A DNA stretch of 64,000 nt from Anthoceros angustus (taxonomy: Eukaryota; Streptophyta; Anthocerotopsida; Anthocerotales; Anthocerotaceae): positions 1 through 64,000 of the forward strand of contig VJWM01000326.1 in NCBI GenBank assembly GCA_010909165.1, in the 5' to 3' direction. The notes under the pieces are model-generated. The model did not search any database. It had not been told where the DNA came from and saw only the letters and a list, made by a program, of their open reading frames with translations. Below are positions 9,925-22,362 of the stretch, in pieces. The stretch's first letter is position 1; each line of letters begins with the position of its first letter. The translations under genes and the position numbers were made by a program.

Positions 9925-12722
9925 ATGACCAAGCCTACCATGACCAAGGGGCAAGGAGGTAGTAGCCAAGGAAGGAGCGTCCACCAAGGGAGGTGGCGCA
10001 GGAGCGGGCAAGAGGTCTAAGGAGGATCACCGAGGGTGGAAATTTGACATGCCCTTATTTACGTGCTGGGCCAGCTATCCTCTAGAGACCTTTCGACTTT
10101 CGACCTTGGGCAGCAGAGGAGAATATTCAGCTAGAGTGGGTGTATGGGCGACATTGGTCTTACACCAACCTTGAATTGATAGAGGAGTGTTTTGCTAATC
10201 GTGCAGACGGAAGAGGAATTGGCCGCCTTACCGATAGAACGCACGGACGGATCCACGGTGTTGGATTGTAAGGAGCATACGCATATGGCGGCCGGATAGC
10301 GAGGATAGCGGAATCACGTTGATGGAAGGAACGAGCGGAGGCAAGCGTGCATCAACGGCGGATCTTCCCAAGGGAGCCCTTACCCTTATGCAAGGGGCAT
10401 GAAGGCTAAGTCCAAGAACGGTTGGTGACGGACCAAATCTTGGAGCCCAAGTGGAGATTGTTCACAAGAATTGTTTTGGGCTTGGTGAGCAATCCAAGGG
10501 TGTCATATTTCAGCACTACCTTCCTCCATTTTCTATGGAAGATCACTCAAGGAGCGAAGCGGATTGGGGCTCATCATGTATGAAGCATACACCTACCAAG
10601 CAAGGGAAAAGTTGCTGAAACCCAACGTCGGATGAAGATAGTCCACGGCCGTGCTATCTTAGCACTTATCTAGTGCATTTGTGGGAAGTAGAGGGGCTGC
10701 TCACAAGTAAGGAGTTGGATGATTCCAAGCATCCCTTTAACATTGTGTACTTACTGACCGGAGAGGGACGAGTGCTTGGTGCTTTGCAGCTAAAGGAGGT
10801 GAGGGCACCCTCAGGACATTATTGGAAGGAATCCTCCGAAAGATAGGCCGGAGGATGCAGGAGGACTTGCAAGGAGAAGTTGTAGGGGATTTGAAGTTTG
10901 GACCGGAGGATGCGGAGATGGAAGGTAGGATAGATCCTACCATGGGTGAATCACGAGGGTGGGAGGTGTTCCCACGGTGGTTTGGGACCCCTTTCGTCCT
11001 CTCATGACAAGACCTACGGTGGCGATTAGTCCTACCACGGTAGGGAAGTAGTCCACTTGGAGCACCTCCTACCACGGTAGGAGGGAAAGGAAGTCACGGT
11101 TTGGAAGCTCCCAAGCGGGAGATAAGAAGGCAACCGGCCCGTAGGTGGGCGAGCGGATGGAGTCACGGTGGGAGGAGTTGCCCACCAAGTGATGAGCGGG
11201 AGCTCATCATAGGGAAGCAAGGGATGTAAGATCCCATGAGCAAGGCAAAGGCCTTGAGTCTCCCGGAGGTAAGAAAGGAGACTTGGACATGTTGGAGGAG
11301 ATGCTGCGCATAGGGGAGATGTTCAGCAAGGTAGAGATAAGCCGCCAGAGGAGAGTTGAATTCTTGAAGACGGAGGCGGAGAAGACAAGGACCTACCAAG
11401 CAAGGGAAATTGCGGGTGGCGGCGGAAACCCAATGGCGGAGGATGTTATGAGGATGGAAGCTCAAGTGGAGCACTTGGAAAGAGTCTTGAGACAAGGCAA
11501 CAGGCAAACAATCATATTCGGAGAACAAGGCTCTTACCAAGCAATTGGCAGCTCGAGAGGAGAAGGTGGAGCAACTTGCTCACATGGTGCTGGGAAAAGA
11601 AGGCGGAAGACAAGCAAGTGCTGCTAATGGAGGAAAGGTCAAGACGAGAGCAATCTCTGCAAATGAGGGCAAAGGCAAGTAGGCGCACATGAGCGGGTCA
11701 TAGCCACAGTGTGAAGATTAGTGACATGGAAAAGGAGCTGGGAGAAATCCACGAGGCTGGAATTGAAGGAAGAAGAGCTGGAAGAACGGACACATTTTGT
11801 CCAAAGATTGGAAATGGAACGAGAAGTCCAAGCGGAGAATGCACAACTCCCTAGGAGGATAGGGGAGTTGGAGGAAGAAATGGCAAAGGAGAAAGGCCGT
11901 CATGAGGCGGTGGTGCGCATATGTTGGCGGTGAGGGAGGCGATTGGTGATTATGCCCTACAAGAGATTGATCCGCCAACCGCAGAATGAGAGGACGGAGA
12001 ATGTGGCTCTCCATGTCAAGACCGTGGTGAGCTGGCCTTGGGCGAGATGCTTACAAAAGCAAGTGTGAGCATGGAGTATGGCTTGAGGATTGAAGAATTG
12101 GAGATGGCACAACAACGATTTGCAGCCCATCTTCACAACAAGGTGCTCAAGGCCACTAACGAGTTGTTGCGACTTCTGAAAGGAGAATGTTGGGACCTCA
12201 TGATGATGATAGGGAGGCCCTCATGCAAGTCCAACCGAAGCCTTAGACTTGGAGAGTGTCCCAAGCAAGGTGAAGAAACTTCGCACTGGGAGAAGCAAGT
12301 GGGCGGAAGGCTGGGAGAGAATCACCCTGTGAAGGGGTAAGGAAGAAGAAACGACCCGGTAGGAACTCCTACCGTGGTAGGAGGAGTTCCCGTGGTAGGA
12401 GGGACTCCTACCGTGGTAGGAAGGTCCTACCATGGTAGGAGATTGTGGAGGAAGAAGCGGATTCAAAGGCATGGATTTGGCAAGGCGAGTACCTTGGCCC
12501 TTGCGGAAAGAAGGAAGAGGGGTTGATCTTGCAGGAATGGAGCAAGAATCACCAGGAGAAGACCAACCTCCTAACATGGGTGCAGGAGCAAGGAGCTCAC
12601 TTGCTCCACAAGTGAGAGGAAGAGGAGAAGCTGAGGATGAGCCAGTGGCTAAGAGAGCCCGGGCTATTTTATTGGAGGAAGAAACTCAAGATAGGCATCA
12701 AGATAAGGAAGGGGATTCATAA
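9925..12722 (+). pseudogene. LTR-embedded ORF, copy 2
   Basis: Same plan as copy 1: Met of MTKPTMTK at 9925, globular block near 10440-10600, coiled coil near 11440-12230, stop after KEGDS at 12720-12722. The tail in this copy is open over 12432-12722 and shows VAKRARAILLEEE, a small basic patch followed by an acidic helix. Upstream frames are broken at several G+C-rich words. No product can be intact. Confidence 0.6.
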
Positions 12723-12987
12723 GAAGTCCTTAAATTAGCTTGAAGACATGGGACAAGATGCCACTTGGGAAGACTTTTCTTTAGAGGAGGGAGCATTAAT
12801 GCTTGTCACCCAAGAGTGTGTTGACTAGCTAGATAGGAATGTTGGAGCCATTAAGGCTCACATAGGTGAATTTGCTAGAATAGAATTTTACCCAAGATGC
12901 TTGGATGTCAGAACTTAAAGTCTGACAATAGGATACACTAAAATAAGGAGTAAGGCAGTGCCAGGAGGGCGCGCCAGGGGGAGGCTG

Positions 12988-13022
12988 TATGTGAGGACCT
13001 CCCTATAAAAGGAGGGAGCTTG
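12988..13022 (+). promoter_or_regulatory. LTR promoter 2, copy 2
   Basis: CTATAAAAG at 13003-13011, flanked by CCTCC and GGAGG. In this 5' LTR it should start the genomic transcript of element 1; the transcript would run through the primer site 850 bp downstream. Confidence 0.65.
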
Positions 13023-13852
13023 TGAAGTAAAATTATCGTGTCTTGCGCTCCCATCCTCCTGAGTCCTTCACTTTGTGCAGGAATTTCGTGCGGCAAGCCA
13101 AGCGTCCGTAGAGAGGGAGGGAGGCGGTCCAGTCGGTGGAGGGCTCTTTCTGGCGCCACGCTCCCTTGTGAATGGTTCGTGTGAATTGTTTTGCTTTGAG
13201 TGTGTGGCGATGCTCAAGGAACTCTCGGCTTGAGGGTAGACTGGAAAAGACTCTGGAGGTTCTCTGTCCGTACAAACCACATAGCAACCGCCCAAGGAAG
13301 AACTCGTTAATTTCCGGACGGACCCAGCAGCCGTAAGGCGAGTTGGAATTAATGAGCCAGCAATTGGTGTTAGAGTAGGAGATTGTGGAGGAAGGAAGGG
13401 TAGATGAGTAGAGAAGAAGAGGGCGTTGTTGATTGAGAGAGTTGTGAGGAGGATTAGAGTGTAGGAAAACTAAGGCCTGGCGAGCCTAAGGGACGAATCC
13501 CAAACTGCAAGTAAGAGGCGCTCCCTGTGGAGAAGAGTGTCTTAGGAGTAGGACGGTTGCGGTGTGGGTCGGGGGTCCCGGCGCCCGTGATAGACACCTT
13601 GTTAAGACGAACACAATTGTGTGGGTGTAGGTTGAGGTTTGGTGAGTTCTGAGCGATGCAGGCGTAGGCTGTAGAGGAGCGTGAGGGCGCCTTGCTTGTT
13701 TAGAAGGCTGAGGTAGTGTGTAGCTGCAGTGTGTGATTTCTCAAGATCGACTACCCAAGTCTCATGGGACGAAACCCAACGCACGAAACGACAGTGGGAT
13801 AAGTGTGGCCGCTAGAGGGGAATCTCGGAGTGCCCCGGGTTTTCCTCCCACA

Positions 13853-13882
13853 TTTTTGGCGCCGTTGCTTGGGGGACGCTGG
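13853..13882 (+). promoter_or_regulatory. primer binding site, tRNA-Asp type
   Basis: TTTTTGGCGCCGTTGCTTGG follows the LTR end CCCACA. TGGCGCCGTTGC matches the complement of the 3' end of plant tRNA-Asp; the next bases (TTGGGG against CCGGGG) have changed. The TTTTTGGCGCCG context is typical of plant Ty3/gypsy elements of the Tat/Athila group. Confidence 0.8.
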
Positions 13883-15700
13883 AGGAGAAGATCTTGTAAG
13901 GAGGTGGAGGGGGGTCCTGAAGAGAAAAGGATCCACGTGCCCGAAGGTGTGCGTGTTCCCTGACAACAATGGGAGAGGTTGAGGAAGGCTTGGATGTCTG
14001 AGGAGAGGGGAACCATAGGAGGTCAAGAGATCTTGCAAGAGATCTGAGAAGAGCTCCGAGGCTGGGCCTTGCCTTTTGCCTTGAGGAGGAGGTGATCCAC
14101 AACTTCCGGAGGAAGGAAGAAGAGGTAGTTGTCTAAGAGCAAGAGGAGGAAGAAGCGGAGGAGGAAGCACCTTCGAGCCGATCAGTCACGCCCAGCTCAC
14201 CTCTTGGGATCCCACACCTGGGGAGAACATCCTGGAAGAATCTTTTTGCAAGGACACCCTTCTGGAGAACTTTGGTTGGAGAATTTACTGCAGGAGAGGA
14301 AGGGAATGAGTTCACCTAGCTCATCTGGACCAAGCAACATGAGTGGAGCAGGGGAGGGGATTGCTGTTTGGATAGTTGTGTGTTGAGGGGTGTGAGCGTG
14401 CTTGCGTAAGTCTAGTCGGGGAGGGAGGAAGTAATTTCGTGTAGGAGTTGAGAGGAGATCACCCCGCCTTTGTCTGCAAGGGATTTGTGAACTGAATGGA
14501 GAAATCATGTGTGAAGAAAGCTTAGTTGCTCTGATGTGCAAAGGAAGAAGCGGAGGAGAGAGCTCTTGGGAGGAAGCTACATGTGCTAACATCTTCAAGG
14601 GTTCCGTTGAGGAAGAAGAGGTAGTTGTCTAAGAGCAAGAGGAGGTTGTGCTCACGGACGAGAGGAAGGAGGTTGTTGCCGAGGAGTTGCTGATCAAGGG
14701 TGAGGGTCAAGAATCCGAGCCAGCGTTAATAATTTCAAGGTACATCTTCCGTTCCTGCAAGAGGAGGACTTTTTCGGCGTGGATTGTTGAGCTCTTCTAG
14801 CTCGAGTTGGTCGTCGTAAGAGGAGGAAGGCAAGAGGGTGAGATTTGGCGGTGAGAAGTTGGGGTAGATCTAATGGTGAGCTTGCAAGGTCTTGATCGAA
14901 TCGCCCATCTTGCTGCCCTTTCAACCTTGCTTGTTAAGAGGACTGAGGCGCTTGTGTGCCCAAGTCTGTGTATAGTACATCCGCAGGCATTGTTCGCCGA
15001 CAGGGGAGTTTCTTGGGAGGTGTGCCACGGTTTGTGGACGCCCTCAACCATGAGTGGAGGAAGTGGAGGTGGTGGAAGTCGGTCCACCCCAGCAATATGG
15101 GAGATTTGGGGAGAAGAAACAAGGTGAAGATGATGAGGCTTTTGTGCAAACTTTTGAACAGTGACTCATGCGAATTTGGAAGTCTCGTGGATTGTCTCCA
15201 AATTTTCCTAGAGTACTTCGAGGTCATGCCCAGCAGCGGTATAGTCACACGTGTGGGCTGCATCATGATTGGGTTGGGATGATTTGAGAGCTGTATCTTT
15301 GAACCGGTTTTGTGGCTTAAGCTATGCACATCACACGTTGGTCCGGTTGAGGACTCAAGGAAGAGGAGGGAGTCTTTGTATGATTACATAGAGGAGAGAG
15401 TACCACCACGGCCACCAAGGATGTAGCTTCGCAAAAGCAAGGCCTATGGTATGACCTTTCTTGATAAAGGTTGGGAAACTAGGAAGGAGTTAGAGGGAAC
15501 ACATGTAGATCCATGTGCCATAGAAAAATTAGAGCTAGAATGTGGTAAGGTGGTGAAGATTTCTAAGTGTAGAGGAGATGGTAGAGTTTAAGAAGGTGCG
15601 GAAGAGCATGAGAATGCGTTTCATTTTCGAAACCGGAGAGCGACTTGAGGCCACGATGACCGATTTCGACGAGGAGTTGGTTGCCACGGCCGGGTTGAAG
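13883..15700 (+). pseudogene. gag-like and leader region of element 1
   Basis: Short frames with polar, Glu/Arg-rich sequence are seen, with the conserved blocks SSPSSSGPSNMSG (about 14310-14345), MSGGSGGGGS followed by WEIWGEETR (about 15050-15125), and a Thr-Phe-Glu-His-Val-Thr-His block. All recur at the matching places of element 2. A block GMTFLDKGW...CAIEKLELECGKVVKIS at about 15450-15560 is conserved in both. I found no CCHC zinc knuckle. Gag is inferred from the position after the primer site. Frames are broken throughout. Confidence 0.45.
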
Positions 15701-17370
15701 GGGAGGACGTGAGCATGTTGTAGACGGCCTAAGGATTGATCAGCAAGCCTTGCTGCCAGCAGAGGTCAAATGAGCAAGAAGGGAGCGCGTGTGAAAGGCA
15801 ACAGGACAACTGGAAATCCGAGAGGGATAAAGGGCGCCAGTATGGGCGCGAGGAGGAGGCTGGAATGCTCCTCAAGGGTGAGCAGTCAGGAGGGCTGCAA
15901 GTGGAGGCCATCACGATGGCAAAGAAAGAAGCAAAACGGACATGGGGCGTTTTGAGTGAGGCGCCCCACTTGGCGAGGTCAAGCCAGGCGCCATGGGGCC
16001 GAGGAGGAGAAGGCCCTAGGGAGGTGGACACGAGGGCGAAGGAGGAGATGCGCCATGAAAGTTTGAGCAAGCAGGAAGGGAGGTTGGCGATCATGGGGCA
16101 ATCACTCAAAATTCGCCATGGAAGTGCAGCAAGGCGAGGAGGTCGCCATGGGAGCGATCTGGACCTGGACATGAGGCTAGGCCAACAAGAAGGAGGAAAT
16201 CGGAACTTGGTTGGAGGAGGAGCATGCGGTGCAAAAAACTTGCGCATTGGCAAAGGGAGAAACGGTTTTGTGAATGAGGTTGAGCATGTAACAACGACGC
16301 CGGGCTGCTGGTAAGCGAGCTAGCAGGCCACGATGGTGGCAAGGATGATGGAGAAATTGCGAAGAAATCACAATTTGGAGGAAGGAGAAGTGGCACACAA
16401 AAATGGTGTCTTGAGTCTGTCAGAGCCAGGGGCGAGGATGGCTCTATGGTGATGTGTATGAAGGAGGATTGTGGAGAAATCACACCTCAAGATATGCTTG
16501 CGTGGAATTGCAAGGAGAGTCGACCAATTCACGGTCGATTTGGAATTGCAGGCAGCAATGTAAGAGATCGCTGCTGAGCGCGATCTAGGGCTAGACATGA
16601 GTCTAGAAGGTCGGGAGATGGTGTACCAGCGATGATGCAGCAGTCCACGACTGCACCGCATACTGATGTCGGCGTGGAGAAGCTAGTTTTGTGAGCCGAG
16701 TTGAAGGCGGGGTTGTGGCCAGCACCAACATCCACCGGTGAACAAGCTAGATGGAAACAAGCAAGGCGTGGCTGGCCTAGAGGTTGAAGAGCAAGTCATC
16801 GTTAGAAAGGATCCGTGAAGGGAGTTTTGTGAGATGTTGCAACCCAATGAATTGGGGATTGAGCGAGGAGAAAGGGTGAGCAGTCAAGAGGGCTGCAAGT
16901 GGAGGCCACGGTTGGCAAAGGGAGAAGAGAAACGGAAATCGGAGGACTCCCACATGGCGTGTGTGGGGCGCTTGATGGAGCCTCGGAGTAGGGACGGCTC
17001 GAGGATGGTGTGCATGGAAAGGAGCGGTGAAGAAACTGCGATCCAAGGGGCAGGAAAGCAGAGGGAAAAATTGGCGAATTCATGGCGGGGAAGCCACTTT
17101 TTGGGTACGGCATGTCGAGAGTATTGTCGTGGGAGGAGCTCAGCCAGAGCCTAAGGTTATCATGGCGGGACCACGCAAGAAGAGCAGTTGGCCTGCGCGT
17201 GGATACTGCACCGTCGATGCAAGGAGCAGCGATCCACGGTCATAATGTACATGGGGCTGGCCACCCTCCGTGGTGGGCGTAGTAGGAAGTGGCGAAAGTG
17301 CATGGGAAGAGGAGGTTAGAACGTGAAGGACTCCCATGTCCACGTTATTGAATGGTGAGGAAATTTCTTG
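15701..17370 (+). other. non-coding filler where pol should be
   Basis: No protease, reverse transcriptase or RNase H motif is visible. The region is made of related modules: GTGAGCAGTCAGGAGGGCTG and GTGAGCAGTCAAGAGGGCTG at about 15879 and 16876, and two diverged copies of a block beginning near GAGAAACGGTTTTGTGAATG (16257) and GAGAAGCTAGTTTTGTGAGC (16677). The same order occurs in element 2 at 42000-43430. Long frames here (such as 15736-16314) look like open stretches of repetitive Glu/Arg/Gly-rich DNA and not a known protein. Confidence 0.5.
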
Positions 17371-18000
17371 GAGCACGGAATCATGCTGGATAGTTTGTCT
17401 AGGGAAGGGCGTCTGTCTTTCTCCCTAGAGTTGTGCCTTATTGTCTAAGAGATGGGGTCTTATACAAGCTTGGTTTGGATGAGAAGATCCGACGTTGTTT
17501 GGAAGGAAGCTTCTCTTCTTAAAGAAGCTTTGCATGCGTAAGAGGTTGGAGGCCATTATTAGAATCACGGTGAAGAAGATCTTAGATCAGGCATTGTGTG
17601 GGACAGGAGAAAGACTATATTATTTAACGAATGATGCCCATTGAATTTGAAGTACCTACCTATAGAATCATGGAGGATGAGCATGGACAGAGGAGGTCGG
17701 AGTTAGACTAGAGTCTTTCATAGAGCATGAGGAACGTGGGGAAGATGCTTTAGAAGAAACTCAATCGGGAGCTTAGAAAGGATAGGCATGATGGGAAGTT
17801 GAGGAAGCAAGAAGCTATCATGGCGGGGTTGGTTCTTCTATATGATAGCCGATATATGGACTTCCAGGAAGCTTAGGGAGATGGATGGGACCTTGTGAGG
17901 TGGTGGCAGTGTGAGAATGGATCCGCAACGAGTCGGATGGGGATTTTTGCCAACTAGAGTGAATGGGTGGAAGGTTAAGTACCTTCACCGAGATCTGTTG
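17371..18000 (+). pseudogene. integrase remnant of element 1 (N-terminal and GPY parts, core deleted)
   Basis: The first part reads EHGIMLDSLSREGR and, in another frame, RDGVLYKLGLDEKIRR, the usual lead into the Ty3/gypsy integrase zinc region; a VKKIL block follows. The sequence then jumps to the C-terminal part with EVPTYRIMEDE, RELRKDRHDGKLRKQEAIMAG and WMGPCEVV, where the GPY motif has become GPC (17888-17896). The D,D,E core, which should lie between, is absent. Element 2 has the same deletion. Confidence 0.7.
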
Positions 18001-18008
18001 AGGGCAAC

Positions 18009-18024
18009 AATGAGGAGGGGAGTA
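18009..18024 (+). other. polypurine tract of element 1
   Basis: TGAGGAGGGGAGTA immediately precedes the 3' LTR start TGTGGAACGC at 18025, the expected priming site for plus-strand DNA. Element 2 has GTGAGGAGGGGAGTA at the same place. Confidence 0.75.
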
Positions 18025-18650
18025 TGTGGAACGCAAAAGTTTGGGCAACAAGCTTAAATGAGTTTGCTTTGAAACAGCCCACACTCTTTGCTAGAATGGT
18101 TTGGTGAAGACATGCAAGGAAATTTTTGCTCCTTTTGAGCGGGAGTTGTAGGACCATGTCGGGAAGGCAAGGATATGCAGGAAAAGAAACGGGTCAAAAC
18201 GACCTCTGGTGAGGAGAAAAGGTAACCTACATGAGTGGTAGGAGGTGTCCTACCACCGGAGAAACTCCTACCATGGTGGGGGTAGGAGAGATCCTACCAA
18301 GGAGAATGACCTAGTGTTTTGATCACCTACCGAGGAATAGCTCCTACCATGGTAGGAGAGGGTAGGAGAGATCCTACCACCGTAGGAGAAACTCCTACCG
18401 TGGTAGGAGAAAAGGAAAACGCCTACCATGGTAGGAGGATGTCCTACCACGGTGGGAGATAGGTTTCTAAGGAAGTAGCTTATGTTTTAGGCAGGATAGG
18501 CTTGCTATAGAGTCTTTTAGTGGACTAGATAAATAGGCCAAAATAGGTAATTAAGAAATTAGAGGCTAATTTTTAATTAGAAATTAGAAAATAGGGAAAT
18601 TGGTATTTTAGTATAAGGAAATTAGGAAACTAACATCAATGGTGAGAAAG

Positions 18651-18725
18651 GGGCCACGTGGCACACATCCAAGGGCAGGATAGAATGGTAGTTACTTTCT
18701 AACCCTTGGGTGACTTATAAAAGTG
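18651..18725 (+). promoter_or_regulatory. LTR promoter 1, copy 3
   Basis: Intact GCCACGTGGC with CACGTG at 18655-18660, and TTATAAAAG at 18715-18723. Confidence 0.6.
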
Positions 18726-19254
18726 GGTGCAGTGCTGCAGAGGCCCCTCGAAACTTGAGGAGGCGGCCTCCACGCCAAGGCGCCACCCTGCTCAAGGCCC
18801 CATACAGCCGCACACCGCGTGTGAGGAGGAGAAGGAGGGCGCAAGCTCAGCAAGGAGGCGGAAATCCGAGGCGCCAAGAGAGGAAGAAGGAGGAAGAAGA
18901 AGAGAAGGGAGAAGAAGGTTGGGGCGCAACCCAACACTTGCCAAGCTCGTGAGGGTGCCTAGGAGGGTGGAGCGTGGCAAGATTGCTAGGAAACCGTGCA
19001 GGAAGGGCTCCTAAATTGTGGTGGTGTAAGAGTCCGGGAGAATTTTGGTGAGCTTTCTCTTGGGAGAAATCGGGGTTTTGAGGGGCCAAGGTGTAAGGAC
19101 TGCAGGAGGAGAGCAAGGGCAAGGACCTTTGAGCTGTGAGCAAGAGCAAATCACGAGGAGGAGAAACGCTTTGCAAGGATAGAAGTGGCGGGGGCAGAAT
19201 TGCAGAGAGGCATCACTTTTCTTCAATTTCGTGCAAGTACTAACCAAGGAGGCC

Positions 19255-22075
19255 ATGACCAAGCCTACCATGACCAAGGGCAAGGAGGTAGTAGCTAAGG
19301 AAGGAGCGTCCACCAAGGAGGTGGCGCAGAGCGGCAAGAGGTCTAAGCGGGAGGATCGGACCCGGAGGGTGGAAATTTGACATGCCATTATTTACGTGCT
19401 ATGCAGGCCAGCTGTCCTCTAGAGACCTTTCAGACTTTCGACCTTGGGCAGCAGAGGAGAATATTCAGCTAGAGTGGGTGTATGGGCGACATTGGTCTTA
19501 CACCAACCTTGAATTGATAGAGGAGTGTTTTGCTAATCTGCAACAGACGGAAGAGGAATTGGCTGCCTTACCGGATAGAAACGCACGGACGGATCCACGG
19601 TGCTGGACCGTAAGGAGCATACGCCGTATATGGCAGGCGGATAGCGAGGATAGCGGAATCACGCTTGATGGAAGGAACGAGCGGAGGCAAGCGTGCATCA
19701 ACGGCGGATCTTCCCAAGGGAGCCCTTACACTTATGCAAGGGGCATGAAGGCTAAGTCCAAGAACGGTTGGCGACGGACCAAATCTTGGAGCCCAAGTGG
19801 AGATTGTTCACAAGAATTGTTTTGGGCTTGGTGAGCAATCCAAGGGTGTCATATTTCAGCACTACCTTCCTCCATTTTCTATGGAAGATCACTCAAGGAG
19901 CGAAGCCGGATTGGGGCTCATCATGTATGAAGCATACACCTACCACCGGGAAAAGTTCAAACCCAACGCGGATGAAGATGTCAAGGCCATGCTATCTTAG
20001 CACTTATCTAGTGCATTTGTGGGAAGGGCTACTCACAAGTAAGGAGTTGGATGATTCCAAGCATCCCTTTAACATTGTGTACTTACACCGAGAGAGGGAC
20101 AGGAGTGCTTGGTGCTTTGGCTAAAGGAGGTGCCGGCACCACGGACATTATTCGGAAGGAATCCTCCAAAGATAGGCCGAGGATGCGGAGGACTTGCAAG
20201 GAGAAGTTGTAGGGGATTTGAAGTTTGGACCGCGGAGGATGCGGAGATGGAAGGTAGGATAGATCCTACCATGGGGAATCCGCTGCGAGGGTGGGAGGTG
20301 TTCCCACTGGTTTGGGACCCCTTTGTCCTCTCATGACAAGGACTGGCAGAATTAGTCCTACCACGGTAGGGAAGTAGTCCTACTGGAGCACCTCCTACCA
20401 CGGTAGGAGGAAAGGAAGTCACGGTTTGGAAGCTCCCAAGAGGGAGATAAGAAGGCAACCGGCCCGTTAGGTGGGCGAGGATGGAGTCACGGTGGGAGGA
20501 GTTGCCCACCAAGTGATGAGCGGGAGCTCATCATAGGGAAGCAAGGGATGTAAGATCCCATGAGCAAGGCAAAGGCCTTGAGTCTCCGGAGGTAAGAAAG
20601 GAGACTTAGACATGTTGGAGGAGATGTCTGCGCATAGGGGAGATGTTCAGAAGGTAGACTAGGAGCCGCCAAGAGGAGAGTTGAATTCTTGAAGACGGAG
20701 GCGGAGAAGACAAGGACCTACCAAGCAAGGGAAATTGCGGGTAGGCGGCGAAACCCAATGCGGAGGATGTTATGAGGATGGAAGCTCAAGTGGAGCACTT
20801 GGAAAAGAGTCTTGAAACAAGGCCAGGAGGCAAACAATCATATTCGGAGAACAAGGCTCTTACCAAGCAATTGGCAGCTCGAGAGGAGAAGGTGGAGCAA
20901 CTTGCTCACATGGTGCGCACATGGAAAAGAAGGCGAAGACAAGCAAGTCTGCTAATGGAGGAAAGGTCAAGACGAGAGCAATCTGCAGAATGAGGGACAA
21001 AGGCAAGTAGGCGACATGAGCGGGTCATAGCCACACAGTGTGAAGATTAGTGACATGGAAAAGGAGCTGGGAGAAATCCACGAGGCTGGAATTGAAGGAA
21101 GAAGAGCTGGAAGAACGGACACATTTTGTCCAAAGATTGGAAATGGAACGAGAAGTCCAAAGAACGGAGAGCACAACTCCCTAGGAGGATAGGGGAGTTG
21201 GAGGAAGAAATGGCAAAGGAGAAAGGCCGTCATGAGGCGGTGGTGCAGCATATGTTGGCGGTGAGGGAGGCAGATTTCGGGCTGATTATGCCCTACAAGA
21301 GAGATTGATCCGCCAACCGCAGAATGAGAGGACGGAGAATGTGGCTCCATGTCAAGACCGTGAGTGAGCTGGCCTTGGAGCGAGATGCTTACAAAAGCAA
21401 GTGTGAGCATGGAGTATGGCTTGAGGATTACAAGAATTGGAGATGGCACAACAACGATTTGCAGCCCATCTTCACAACAAGGTGCTCAAGGCCACTAACG
21501 AGTTGTTGCGACTTGCTGAAAGGAGAATGTTGGGACCTCATGATGATGAAAGGGAGGCCCTCATGCAAGTCCAACCGGAAGCCTTAGACTTGGAGAGTGT
21601 CCCAAGCAATGGGGTGAAGAACTTGCACTGTGGAGAAGCAAGTGAAGCGGAAGCTGCAGTGGAGAGAATCACCCGTGAAGGGGTAAGGAAGAAGAAACGA
21701 CCGTAGGAACTCCTACCGTGGTAGGAGGAGTTCCTACCGTGGTAGGAGGAGTTCCTACTGGTAGGAGAGGGTCCTACCATGGTAGGAGGGCCGGAAGAAG
21801 CAGCGGATTCAAAGGTCGCTAGCATGGATTTGACGGCAAGGGAGGCGAGTACCTTGGCCCTTGCAGAAAGAAGGAAGAGGGGTTGATCTTGCAGAATGGA
21901 GCAAGAATCACAAGGAGAAGACCAACCTCCTAACATGGGTGCAGGGCAAGGAGCTCACTTGCTCCACAAGTGAGAGGAAGAGGAGAAGTCGAGGATGAGC
22001 CGGCTAAGAGAGCCCGGCTATTTTATTGGAGGAAGGAACTCAAGATAGGCATCAAGATAAGGAAGGGATTCATAA
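19255..22075 (+). pseudogene. LTR-embedded ORF, copy 3
   Basis: Met at 19255. The frame at 19382-19834 is a good view of the N-terminal half: SSRDLSDFRPWAAEENIQLE, then a WSYTNLELIEECFANL block and a Gln/Glu-rich loop. The globular block is at 19768-19960, the coiled coil at about 20770-21600, the palindrome linker at 21705-21790 and the stop at 22073-22075. Indels at G+C-rich words break the frame repeatedly. The product is unknown and certainly not made intact from this copy. Confidence 0.6.
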
Positions 22076-22332
22076 GAAGTCCTTAAATTAGCTTGAAGAC
22101 ATGGGGCAAGATGCCACTTGGGAAGACTTTTCTTTAGAGGAGGACAGCATTAATGCTTGTCACCCGAGTGTGTTGACTAGCTAGATAGGAATGTTGTGAG
22201 CCATTAAGGCTCACATAGGTGAATTTTGCTAGAATAGAATTTTACCCAAGATGCTTGGATGTCGAACTTAAAGTCGGCAATAGGATACACTAAAATAAGG
22301 AGTAGGCGTGCGGAGGGCGCGGGGGAGGCATG

Positions 22333-22362
22333 TGAGGACCTCCTATAAAAGGAGGGAGCTTG
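22333..22362 (+). promoter_or_regulatory. LTR promoter 2, copy 3
   Basis: CTATAAAAG at 22343-22351 between CCTC and GGAGGG. In a 3' LTR it could fire outward into the flank at 23184. Confidence 0.6.

Larger units (their letters stand above)
8728..13852 (+). repeat. 5' LTR of element 1 (copy 2)
   Basis: It begins TATGGTGTCAAAAG, a changed form of TGTGGAACGCAAAAG, and ends TTTTCCTCCCACA directly before the primer site. Palindrome clusters lie at 8925-9145, 10925-11090 and 12355-12445. The G-box of promoter 1 has lost its first bases (ACGTGG remains at 9333). Confidence 0.85.

Noticed and set aside
15736-16314. 192-codon frame in element 1 as gag or an accessory protein
   Set aside because: The opposite strand is also open for 174 codons, the matching part of element 2 is not open, and no motif is present.
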